Shown here: positions 23,498 through 30,286 of the stretch, piece after piece | How positions within the stretch are numbered: the stretch's first letter is position 1 | How the letters are laid out: the number at the start of each line of letters is the position of its first letter | NCBI GenBank assembly: GCA_900757865.1 | Contig: CAAEPH010000025.1 | Coordinates: 1 to 30,286 of the forward strand | Length of the DNA stretch: 30,286 bases | Origin: an uncultured Sutterella sp. | GTDB lineage: Bacteria > Pseudomonadota > Gammaproteobacteria > Burkholderiales > Burkholderiaceae_F | Direction of reading: 5' to 3' | Notes under the pieces: model-generated | Told to the model about the DNA's origin: nothing | Databases searched by the model: none | What the model saw: the letters and a program-made list of their open reading frames with translations, nothing else | Translations under genes and position numbers: made by a program

Positions 23498-24928
23498 ATG
23501 ACCGATATTGCTGAACTGAAAAGACGCTGTGCCAACAGCTACTTGAGCAATGACGACCTCTTGCCGACACGACAAACGTGGAATTGGTACAACATCTTTG
23601 CCTTTTGGATGTCGGATGTGCATAGTGCAGGTGGCTACGTGTTTGCGGGCACCTTGTTTTCTCTGGGTTTGAGCGGTTGGCAAGTGTTTGTGTCTTTGAT
23701 TGTCGGAATTTTGATTGTCCAAGTCCTCGCCAACACCATCGGGCGTGCAAGTCAGCGCTACGCCGTGCCGTTTCCCGTGATCTCCCGGATGACCTTTGGA
23801 GTGATTGGCTCCAACCTCTCTTCGCTCACTCGTGGCATCATCGCCATTGTCTGGTACGGTATTCAAACCTATTTAGCGAGCACAGCGTTACTCGTCACGC
23901 TCCTTTACTTTTTCCCGTCCTTAGAGACCTATACCACCGACAGCCTCTTGGGGCTCTCGACGTTGGGTTGGTGGTGCTTTGTGGCGATGTGGTTTTTCCA
24001 AACCGCCCTCTTTTTGATGAAGATGGACGTCATCAAGAAGTTTATTGATTGGGCGGGTCCAGCGGTGTACGTCGTTATGCTCGTGCTGATGATCTACATC
24101 ATCTACGAAGCAGGCTGGTCCAATATCTCGTTTTCTCTTCACGACAAAGAGCTCACCGCGGGCGAGAGCTTCTGGAACATCATCGTTGGCATCTCACTCA
24201 TTGTCTCGTACTTCGCGGGTCCCACGCTCAATTACGGTGACTTCTCGCAGTTTTGCCGATCCGAAGCCGATATGCGGCGCGGAAACTTCTGGGGCTTACC
24301 CATCAACTTTGTCTTTTTCTCCTCCATTGCCGTAATCACCATTTCGGGCACGCCGGCCGTCTTTGGACGCATGTTGATCGATCCGATTCATGTGATGGGG
24401 TATTTGGACACGCCCATGGTGGTACTCTTGATGGGCTTCACACTCTTGGTGGCGACGATTGGCGTCAATATCGTGGCAAACTTCGTCTCAGCGGCGTTCG
24501 ATATCTCTAACGTTTTTCCCAAACACATTACATGGCGCCGCGGTGGCCTCATTGCGGCCCTTGCCTCCGTGATGATCTTGCCGTGGAACCTCTTTAATTC
24601 TCCCGAAACCATCCACTACACCATCGACGTATTAGCGGGACTCTTGGGCCCTCTGTACGGCGTGATCATCGTGGATTATTACTTGGTGAAAAAGCAGACG
24701 ATTGATGTCATCTCGCTCTATGATCCTACCCCGCAAGGTAAATATTGGTACACCAAAGGCGTGCACTTAAGTGCTGTCTGCGCCGTGCTCTTTGGAGGCC
24801 TTATCAGCACCATCGCCTTTTTATCACCCGAGGCCTTTGGTATCTCTAACTTCTCCTTCTTCATCGGCCTCACGGCTGCGTCACTCGCTTACCTGTTGAT
24901 TCAACGGCAGAGCATCATGGCGCACTGA
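23498..24928 (+). CDS. NCS1-family nucleobase/hydantoin/allantoin transporter
   Basis: This 476-residue protein has about twelve membrane helices and matches the nucleobase:cation symporter-1 family. Recognisable parts are NDDLLPTRQTWNWYNIFAFW near the N-terminus, GRASQRYAVPFPVISRMTFG in helix 3, LNYGDFSQFCRS in the central loop, and GPLYGVIIVDYYLVKKQ near the end. Family substrates include cytosine, purines, allantoin and hydantoins; the sequence alone does not say which. I set the start at 23498, where GAGGAAGG lies six bases upstream; the longer in-frame ATG at 23393 lacks a ribosome binding site and adds a non-conserved leader. It is divergent from the sensor kinase gene, and a terminator follows. 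It may import a nitrogen-rich heterocycle. Confidence 0.88.
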   Translation: MTDIAELKRRCANSYLSNDDLLPTRQTWNWYNIFAFWMSDVHSAGGYVFAGTLFSLGLSGWQVFVSLIVGILIVQVLANTIGRASQRYAVPFPVISRMTFGVIGSNLSSLTRGIIAIVWYGIQTYLASTALLVTLLYFFPSLETYTTDSLLGLSTLGWWCFVAMWFFQTALFLMKMDVIKKFIDWAGPAVYVVMLVLMIYIIYEAGWSNISFSLHDKELTAGESFWNIIVGISLIVSYFAGPTLNYGDFSQFCRSEADMRRGNFWGLPINFVFFSSIAVITISGTPAVFGRMLIDPIHVMGYLDTPMVVLLMGFTLLVATIGVNIVANFVSAAFDISNVFPKHITWRRGGLIAALASVMILPWNLFNSPETIHYTIDVLAGLLGPLYGVIIVDYYLVKKQTIDVISLYDPTPQGKYWYTKGVHLSAVCAVLFGGLISTIAFLSPEAFGISNFSFFIGLTAASLAYLLIQRQSIMAH

Positions 24929-24980
24929 TATCAACTTCATTGATAAGCGCTGCTTAAGTATAAAATCCGCCGAATGTTAA

Positions 24981-25014
24981 ACGGGCTGACTCCTCGAATC
25001 AGCCCGTTTCTCTA
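24981..25014. terminator. Bidirectional terminator between convergent genes
   Basis: ACGGGCTGA pairs perfectly with TCAGCCCGT over a 9-base loop and is followed by TTTCTCT on the plus strand and TTTAA on the minus strand. It sits between the convergent NCS1 transporter and aspartase genes and can serve both. Confidence 0.8.
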
Positions 25015-25026
25015 TCGACAGCATGA

Positions 25027-26463
25027 TTATTGGAGATGATTTTTGACCTTACATTCTTTAATGGCCAGTGCCATCTTCTCTGGGTCCGTCATCAGGATCG
25101 GGTTCACCAAGTGCTGCGCTTCGTCCTCACTCAAGAGCCCCATCTCCACAACGGTTTCTTTGACGTTGCAGTGGTGTTCTTCGCAATAGTGCGCCACACG
25201 AACCCCTTCAGGGTACCCGTAAAGTGCCGCCACCAAGGTCGAGAGCGCGATCGACTCATCGGCTTCTTCTTGGCAACGCGCGAGGTTAGCCGTAATACCT
25301 TCAACGCAATGCTCTCTAAAGATCGCGATAGATTCACCCACGAGCTGCAGATTTTCAAAGAGGCACTTGTAGAAAGTGGCGTCCCACACGTTCAGATCGA
25401 GCTCCCCTTCGTCCACGGCCATGGTGATCGCGACGTCATTACCACAAACCTGATGAGCAATTTGGATCATCATTTCAGGCACGGACGGGTTGATTTTTCC
25501 CGGCATGATGGAGGATCCGGGCGAGAGAGCAGGCAGGTTGATTTCGCCCCAACCCGCGCGAGGACCTGAACTCATCAAGCGCAAATCCTTGCTGATTTTC
25601 GAGAGCGTCACCGCCACGCTCTTCACCACGTGCGAGACCGTAAGCATAAAGTCCGGGTTCTGGAAGCCATCAAACAAATTGTCCAGCGCTTTAACGTCTT
25701 CTCCGACAATAGCGGAGATGTGCTTGTAGAACGCTTCTTTGTAGCCTTTGGCTGCCCCTAAACCGGTACCCACGGCGTTGCCACCCATAATGAGTTCAAA
25801 GCAACCCGGGCGCACGGCTTCAAGCTGGGCAATCAGGCGATGCGTGACGCTAGCAAAGCCTGAAAATTCTTGACCTAACGTCACCGGCAAGGCGTCTTGC
25901 CAGCAGGTACGACCGACTTTCACGACATCAGCAAATTCACGTTCCTTTTTCTCAAAGACAGCCGCCAACGTTTTTAATTCCACCAGAATCTTGTCAAGAC
26001 GCGGGGCAATAGCCAGGTGCGTGGCGGAGGGAATCGTATCGTTGGTGGACTGCGCCATGTTGACGTGGGTGTTGGGGTGAACGCGGTCCTGCCCTTTGTG
26101 ACCCGTTAAGATTTCGTTAGCGAGGTTACCCAACACTTCGTTGACGTTCATGTTCACACACGTGTAACCACCGCCCTGCCACATGTCGAGAGGGAACTCC
26201 GCTTCGTAGCCACCGACGAGCACTTTATCAGCGGCCTCTTCAATTGCCTTGGCGATCGTTGGATCGAGCGCACCCACCTCAGCGTTAGCCAACGCGCACG
26301 CCTTTTTGATCTTAAAGAGCGCTTTGTGCATATCCGGGTAGCTAATCACCGGCATACCAGCGACGCCAGAGACTTTCATCATGCGTGTCGTCTGAATGCC
26401 GTAGTAATACTTGTCGTCAATTTCCATCGAACCTAGACAGTCTTTTTCAATTCGGGTCGTCAT
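25027..26463 (-). CDS. aspA: Aspartate ammonia-lyase (aspartase)
   Basis: This 478-residue cytoplasmic enzyme is the same length as E. coli AspA and carries the fumarase/aspartase signature GSSIMPGKINPS (catalytic Ser loop), plus HVNMAQSTNDTIPSA and GRTCWQDALPVTLGQEF. It converts L-aspartate to fumarate and ammonia as a homotetramer. I set the start at 26463, where GGAG lies six bases before the ATG; an ATG four codons upstream overlaps that GGAG. The gene is divergent from a LysR regulator with a strong dyad between them, so aspartate- or fumarate-linked control by that regulator is likely. Its fumarate could feed the periplasmic reductases if exported, or a cytoplasmic fumarate reductase elsewhere. 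Confidence 0.95.
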   Translation of the reverse strand: MTTRIEKDCLGSMEIDDKYYYGIQTTRMMKVSGVAGMPVISYPDMHKALFKIKKACALANAEVGALDPTIAKAIEEAADKVLVGGYEAEFPLDMWQGGGYTCVNMNVNEVLGNLANEILTGHKGQDRVHPNTHVNMAQSTNDTIPSATHLAIAPRLDKILVELKTLAAVFEKKEREFADVVKVGRTCWQDALPVTLGQEFSGFASVTHRLIAQLEAVRPGCFELIMGGNAVGTGLGAAKGYKEAFYKHISAIVGEDVKALDNLFDGFQNPDFMLTVSHVVKSVAVTLSKISKDLRLMSSGPRAGWGEINLPALSPGSSIMPGKINPSVPEMMIQIAHQVCGNDVAITMAVDEGELDLNVWDATFYKCLFENLQLVGESIAIFREHCVEGITANLARCQEEADESIALSTLVAALYGYPEGVRVAHYCEEHHCNVKETVVEMGLLSEDEAQHLVNPILMTDPEKMALAIKECKVKNHLQ

Positions 26464-26555
26464 TGATTTCTCCATAAGCGATAACGAGATCAGCAGATCA
26501 CTGATTGGTGGAACTCATTGTGTTCATGACCCATCAAAAAAGCGATGAGAAAAAG

Positions 26556-26577
26556 CTTAAAATAAAAAGATTTTAAG
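26556..26577. promoter_or_regulatory. LysR-type operator candidate between aspA and its regulator
   Basis: Perfect 8-base arms CTTAAAAT and ATTTTAAG are separated by six A-rich bases and contain the T-N11-A pattern of LysR sites. It lies 22 bases before the LysR start codon and 93 bases before the aspA start, a fitting position for autorepression and activation of the divergent gene. Confidence 0.6.
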
Positions 26578-26598
26578 TTTTAGTTAACGAACACTACC

Positions 26599-27555
26599 AT
26601 GCTCAAACTCGACCAAATCGAAACGTTTTTGCTCTGTGCTGAACTCAAAAACATGGGAGCCGTGGCCAAAGCGCTTGAGGTGAGCACACCGGCCATTTCC
26701 CAAAAGATCGCTCAGCTCGAAGCGTCACTCGGCACAACGCTTTTTCTGCGTGACTCACGCCCACTTCAATTAACAGCCAAGGGGCGAAAGCTTCTTGTAG
26801 ACGGGAAGCGTTTGTTAGACCTTGCCAAAGAGGTCGAACAACGGGCGAAATCCGGATCCATGGCCAACGAATCTCTACATTTGGGCTTGGGTGAAACGGT
26901 CACCGCTACGCTTGGGCCTTGGCTACTTGCCCAACTTTATGATCGCGTAGCTGAATTAGAAACGTTTGGTGGACTCAGTCGACCGCTAATGGAAAAACTC
27001 CAAGATCGAACCTTAGACGTTGCCGTCTGCACTGGTGATCTGGTCCTTGATGAGCGTTGGAATTTCGCCGAGGTCTATCGCGAAGCCGTTTTACTCGTCG
27101 TCGGTAAAAAACGCCATTTTCATCCCTCAACGGGAAAGTTGAGTGACTTAGCTATTAATGCCCCACTCATTGGCTACAATCACCAAAGTTCTGACCAAAT
27201 CACCATGAATCGCTTACTTACTCTACAAAAAGCGCGATTTTTCAAACGTGTTTTGGTAGGATCCAGCTACGATCTGATTGGGCTGGTCGCCGAGTTAGGT
27301 GGTTTTTCACTCGTTCCAGCCACGAATATTTGGTGTGGGCGTCAATTTTTGAACGATGTCGATATCTTTGAGTTGCCTAGCCACCAAACGAGTTGGCGCC
27401 ACATGTATGTGGTGGGTGACAAAATCGAAAACCTAGACAAACAAGAACTTGTCGCCACCATCACCCGAAAAACCATGGCGCAATACATGCTTCCCGAACT
27501 CGAGGCGGTTAGCCCATTATTGAAGAAAAACGTTAAGATTTTTGAAACATCCTAG
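26599..27555 (+). CDS. LysR-family regulator divergent from aspA
   Basis: This 318-residue protein has an N-terminal LysR helix-turn-helix (QIETFLLCAELKNMGAVAKA leading into the recognition segment STPAISQKIAQLEASL) and a C-terminal effector-binding domain. The length and domain order are standard. It is divergent from the aspartase gene across 135 bases that contain a perfect 8-base dyad, so it probably controls aspA and itself. The effector domain is too divergent from well-known subgroups to name the ligand; aspartate or fumarate would be plausible from context only. The ribosome binding site before the ATG is weak. The gene converges on the AraC-type regulator downstream, and no strong terminator was found in the 133-base gap. 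Confidence 0.88.
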   Translation: MLKLDQIETFLLCAELKNMGAVAKALEVSTPAISQKIAQLEASLGTTLFLRDSRPLQLTAKGRKLLVDGKRLLDLAKEVEQRAKSGSMANESLHLGLGETVTATLGPWLLAQLYDRVAELETFGGLSRPLMEKLQDRTLDVAVCTGDLVLDERWNFAEVYREAVLLVVGKKRHFHPSTGKLSDLAINAPLIGYNHQSSDQITMNRLLTLQKARFFKRVLVGSSYDLIGLVAELGGFSLVPATNIWCGRQFLNDVDIFELPSHQTSWRHMYVVGDKIENLDKQELVATITRKTMAQYMLPELEAVSPLLKKNVKIFETS

Positions 27556-27688
27556 TTCTCCTACAACGCTATTCAAACCACCATTTAAAGACTGGCGACA
27601 TTAAACAGTCAACCTTTTAAAAGATTTTTGAATTCAACTTTCGCCAGAGAAGCTACTGCTCAATCCCACCTTTTTCTGCCCTACGCCA

Positions 27689-28780
27689 CTAATGTTGCAG
27701 CTGTTGGATACGCTTGCGGTAGGTCATGGGACTTGCGCCAAACCACTGATAGCACTTTCGTGAAAAATTCGAGAGTTCGGAAAAACCTACGCTATAAGCA
27801 ATCTCGGTGATGCTCATCTGGGTGTGTGCCAAGGCATCGTGTGCGAGTTGCTTACGGTAACGCTCCACCACATCAGCAAAGAGCGTGCCCTCCCCTTCGA
27901 GACGCCGTTGTAGGGTTCGTGGTGAGATACTCAACGCCGACGCGACCGTCTCGATTTTGATGCGCTCACCCTCTTCGAGCAATCGATGAATTTCTTCTTC
28001 CACACGCACCCGGTAGGAATTACGGTGAACTTTGGCTAAATAGTTTTTCACCACACGCTCATTGGCTTCACGCAACACCGCATTGGCGCTCGCGTAAGGC
28101 TCAATGATATCGTTGTACGCAAAGGCAATCCCGTTTTCATACTCCTGACTCGCAATCACGGGACAACCAAAATGATCACGCAACCGCTGCATCTCCTCGT
28201 CATTCCAGCCGTCGTAGTTGAGGTGTACATAGAGTGGGGTCACTTGTCGTTGCGCGAGCGAATTGGCCTGACGAGCAATGAGCGCTATGAGAGCGAGCGT
28301 GGCAGAGCTGTTACGTTCTGTACCGTGCAAAGTTCGAATATTGAGTCGCGTGCCGTACTTGTCGTGCATCAGCGCTATGTCCATCGTGGTGGAGATCACC
28401 TTGCAGTAGATCGTGATGAGGTCCAACACCTGAGCCAAAGAGTGGCTCGTAATGATCGCAAGCCCCAAGCCGTGCAGTGCCGAGACCTGCATTTCTTGTC
28501 CACAACGCAACCCAAACAAATTGTCCCCACAAGCACGAATCACCTGCTCCCAAAAGGTGCGCACAGACATCGCAGGATAGCGCGCATCGGGCACACTCAA
28601 AAGAGACGTATTCATGTACGCGCGACGCATGATCTCTTCGGGATCCACCCCATAGCCTCTCGCCGTCTGCACAATGGAGCGCACCCAACTCGCCAGAATC
28701 GAATCGCCAAGCGGCAACACATCTTTATCCGAGGTCGACCCGACAGATTGAAAATCGCGCTTGAGTGTGGCATCGTACAT
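27689..28780 (-). CDS. AraC-family regulator (PF12625-type N-terminus)
   Basis: This 363-residue regulator has an N-terminal ligand domain of the 'arabinose-binding of AraC-type' (PF12625) kind, the type found in OruR/ArgR-like regulators, and a C-terminal AraC double helix-turn-helix. In the latter, ALSISPRTLQRRLEGEGTLF is the first HTH and MSITEIAYSVGFSELSNFSR the second, ending in GASPMTYRKR. GAGG lies eight bases before the ATG. It lies downstream of the carbamate kinase gene on the same strand but beyond that gene's terminator, so it has its own promoter. Given the neighbouring carbamoyl phosphate genes, control of amino acid or ureido-compound catabolism is plausible. The effector is not known. 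Confidence 0.88.
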   Translation of the reverse strand: MYDATLKRDFQSVGSTSDKDVLPLGDSILASWVRSIVQTARGYGVDPEEIMRRAYMNTSLLSVPDARYPAMSVRTFWEQVIRACGDNLFGLRCGQEMQVSALHGLGLAIITSHSLAQVLDLITIYCKVISTTMDIALMHDKYGTRLNIRTLHGTERNSSATLALIALIARQANSLAQRQVTPLYVHLNYDGWNDEEMQRLRDHFGCPVIASQEYENGIAFAYNDIIEPYASANAVLREANERVVKNYLAKVHRNSYRVRVEEEIHRLLEEGERIKIETVASALSISPRTLQRRLEGEGTLFADVVERYRKQLAHDALAHTQMSITEIAYSVGFSELSNFSRKCYQWFGASPMTYRKRIQQLQH

Positions 28781-28820
28781 GACTTGGTCCTCGACATAGA
28801 AGTCTGCTAGAAGTTATCTC

Positions 28821-28849
28821 AAAGGGGGTTGCTCATCAACCCGCTTTGG
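28821..28849. repeat. 11-bp hairpin upstream of the AraC-type gene
   Basis: CAAAG and GGGTTG pair with CAACCC and CTTTG around a 5-base loop, interrupted by one G:G mismatch. It lies 41-69 bases before the AraC-family start codon on the minus strand, so it could be a 5' leader structure or an operator. No T tract follows. Confidence 0.45.
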
Positions 28850-28876
28850 GCTAACCTCCCATACTATACCTGATAA

Positions 28877-28915
28877 GGAAAAAAGCGGAACACCCAGGGT
28901 GGCAGGTGCTCCGCT
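28877..28915 (-). terminator. Intrinsic terminator of the carbamate kinase gene
   Basis: On the minus strand AGCGGA-CACC pairs with GGTG-TCCGCT with one mismatch, and the stem runs directly into TTTTTTCC. It lies about 40 bases past the arcC stop codon. Strong intrinsic terminator. Confidence 0.85.
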
Positions 28916-28956
28916 ACGATGAAACTCAACCCCTCACTGGGCTTCGTACAGCATCG

Positions 28957-29880
28957 TTAAGCATAAACGACGCCCTTTTCCTTCACAACACGGGTGCCCG
29001 ACTTGCCAGCCAGAATCTGGTCGATTTCGTCCAACGCACCAATCACGGCCGTCTTACCCGTGGCTTCCACGAAGCGGCAGGCCGCTTCGATCTTGGGTCC
29101 CATGGAACCCTTGGCAAAACCAAAAGCGCGAAGCGACTCGGGATCGGCTTGAGCAATGCGACGTTGCTCTGGTGTGCCCCAGCCCGTGTAGGCACCGTTG
29201 ACGTCCGTCGCGATCACAAAGAGGTCCGCTTCAATGCTGGAGGCTAACACGGAAGAGGCTAAATCTTTATCAATCACTGCTTCAGCGCCCACCAGACGCC
29301 CGTCCTTAAAGTAGGTTGGGATCCCACCACCGCCACAGCAAATGGTGATGTAGCCAGCTTCCACCAAGGTTTTGAGTGGCTTCAAACCCCAAATACGTTT
29401 GGGTTCGGGAGACGGGACCACTCGACGGAATTTGTCGTTATCCTGCGCGATGGTCCAACCCTTCTCAGCGGCCAACTTTTCGGCTTCTTCTTTGCTGTAA
29501 ACGGGGCCCACGGGTTTGGTGGGATTCTTAAAGGCAGGATCTTCAGGATCGACTTCAGTCTGTGTGAGGACATTCACAAGTGACGCACTCTTTGGGACAA
29601 AGGACGAGAGCTCTTGCTGAATCATGTAACCAATCATCCCCAAAGATTCCGCTCCGATCACATCGAGTGGGTACATCGGAACCTTCTTGTAGGCATCGTT
29701 TTGCAGAGCAATTAAGCCCACCTGGGGACCGTTGCCGTGCGTAACGATCAACTGATTGCCTTCATAGGCCTTCGCAATCTGTTCGCAAGCGATGCGAACA
29801 TTTTGACGCTGATTTTCAGCGGTCATCGGCTCGCCGCGTTTCAAAAGAGCGTTGCCGCCCAAAGCAATAACCAAACGCAT
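28957..29880 (-). CDS. arcC: Carbamate kinase
   Basis: This 307-residue cytoplasmic enzyme carries the hallmark N-terminus MRLVIALGGNALLKRG, the THGNGPQVG loop and the GSMGPKIEAA motif of carbamate kinases. It transfers phosphate from carbamoyl phosphate to ADP, giving ATP, CO2 and ammonia, and is the energy-yielding last step of arginine deiminase and of ureido-compound catabolism. I set the start at 29880, where AAGGA lies before the ATG; a longer in-frame ATG at 29979 would overlap the upstream hairpin. The gene follows a carbamoyltransferase gene on the same strand, so together they would turn a carbamoylated metabolite into ATP. A strong terminator follows. Confidence 0.95.
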   Translation of the reverse strand: MRLVIALGGNALLKRGEPMTAENQRQNVRIACEQIAKAYEGNQLIVTHGNGPQVGLIALQNDAYKKVPMYPLDVIGAESLGMIGYMIQQELSSFVPKSASLVNVLTQTEVDPEDPAFKNPTKPVGPVYSKEEAEKLAAEKGWTIAQDNDKFRRVVPSPEPKRIWGLKPLKTLVEAGYITICCGGGGIPTYFKDGRLVGAEAVIDKDLASSVLASSIEADLFVIATDVNGAYTGWGTPEQRRIAQADPESLRAFGFAKGSMGPKIEAACRFVEATGKTAVIGALDEIDQILAGKSGTRVVKEKGVVYA

Positions 29881-29956
29881 GATCAAATCCTTTTGAGGAA
29901 GACTGGAACACACTCTAGCGTATTTGCTCGACGTGTTCGAGTGAGAAATCGGGAAA

Positions 29957-30010
29957 AGTCCCTCTTTGAGAAACCGCATCCTATTAGCAGACCGGTTACC
30001 TCAAAGAGGG
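29957..30010 (-). terminator. Long hairpin between carbamoyltransferase and arcC
   Basis: Perfect 11-base arms CCCTCTTTGAG / CTCAAAGAGGG enclose a second 5-bp helix AACCG / CGGTT. On the minus strand it begins 20 bases after the carbamoyltransferase stop and is followed only by ACTTTTCCC. It may be a partial terminator that lowers arcC expression, or an mRNA processing or stabilising structure. Confidence 0.6.
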
Positions 30011-30030
30011 TGTAGGAGACGAAAGGGGTC

Positions 30031-30286
30031 TTAGTTCACGCCCACCACCGCGGCCAACAAGGCCATGCGAAGTGCGACGGAGAAGCCAATCGCACGGAAG
30101 TAGAGCTGGTGCTCGGTGTTGTCAATACCAAAGTCAAATTCACCGGGGTTGCGTGGGAGCGAATGATGCACACCAACAGTCTTACCGGTCTTGGCTTTGA
30201 TCGCCTTCAACATGTCGAGCGAGACGTAGTAGTTGGCCATCTTCTTTTCGAAGTCCGCACGGTTAGGGTCATCTTTCTTGACAGAG
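30031..30286 (-). CDS. Aspartate-carbamoyltransferase-like protein, C-terminal part (cut by window edge)
   Basis: The frame is open to the window end, so only the last 84 or so residues are seen. They include HHSLPRNPGEFDFGID followed by NTEHQLYFRAIGFSVALRM and ALLAAVVG. This matches the end of aspartate carbamoyltransferase catalytic chains, where the equivalent motif is HPLPR and the end reads YF-Q-ALLALV; ornithine carbamoyltransferases have HCLPA instead. The Ser in place of the motif's first Pro is unusual. Being next to carbamate kinase, it probably works in the catabolic direction, splitting a carbamoylated compound to carbamoyl phosphate, rather than in pyrimidine synthesis. The catalytic N-terminal half is outside the window. 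Confidence 0.78.
   Translation of the reverse strand, partial: SVKKDDPNRADFEKKMANYYVSLDMLKAIKAKTGKTVGVHHSLPRNPGEFDFGIDNTEHQLYFRAIGFSVALRMALLAAVVGVN

Noticed and set aside
27556..27688. Possible terminator between the LysR and AraC genes (CTTTTAAAAG followed by ATTTTT)
   Set aside because: The self-complementary stretch has no loop and is purely AT except the ends; too weak to call.
1..30286. CRISPR array, tRNA, rRNA, insertion sequence or integrase
   Set aside because: No regularly spaced repeats, no clover-leaf or rRNA-like stretches and no transposase or integrase motifs were recognised on either strand.

Overview
The window looks like the chromosome of a gut-type betaproteobacterium in the Burkholderiales, most like Sutterellaceae (Sutterella/Parasutterella). 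This is inferred from gene content, not from a marker gene: several exported flavin reductases of the flavocytochrome c/fumarate reductase type, a small tetrahaem cytochrome c, a TtrSR/FixJ-like two-component system, aspartase, a DcuC-type transporter, and carbamate kinase beside a carbamoyltransferase. No rRNA, tRNA, CRISPR array, transposase or integrase was recognised.

Layout. (1) 1-3.9 kb: a DIP1984-family coiled-coil protein, a PepT-like M20 peptidase and a conserved hypothetical protein, followed by a scrapyard of three gene remnants: a 23-codon stub of a second PepT-like gene that still has its upstream region, the C-terminus of a PhzF-family protein, and the N-terminus of an AAA-ATPase-like protein. 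(2) 3.9-8.1 kb: a 1070-residue PLD-nuclease/SF2-helicase/DUF3427 protein, a plausible defence or DNA-processing gene, and a TrhA/hemolysin-III membrane protein. (3) 8.3-12.9 kb: an exported FMN+FAD reductase divergent from a DcuC-family transporter, then a terminator and an arginase-fold protein with an altered metal site. (4) 13.0-16.3 kb: a nitrilase-permease operon with a divergent LysR regulator. (5) 16.3-23.0 kb: all on the minus strand, a PhnD-type sensor kinase and FixJ-like regulator, an exported FAD reductase, a tetrahaem cytochrome c, and a second FMN+FAD fumarate-reductase-like protein that shows signs of early decay. (6) 23.5-27.6 kb: an NCS1 transporter, then aspartase with a divergent LysR regulator and a good operator-like dyad between them. 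(7) 27.7-30.3 kb: an AraC-type regulator, carbamate kinase, and the C-terminus of an aspartate-carbamoyltransferase-like protein running off the window.

How it fits together. The metabolic theme is anaerobic use of amino acids and small organic acids. Aspartase makes fumarate and ammonia. Periplasmic flavin reductases fed by c-type cytochromes would dispose of electrons onto fumarate or other unsaturated organic acids. Carbamate kinase with a carbamoyltransferase would make ATP from carbamoyl phosphate. The most interesting possible new system is the 18.3-23.0 kb block: kinase, regulator, a perfect 14-bp palindrome, exported FAD reductase and tetrahaem cytochrome. It has the layout of a substrate-induced respiratory reductase, but the reductase lacks the fumarate-binding signatures, so its electron acceptor is unknown. 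All functional statements rest on reading motifs by eye; no database search was run.
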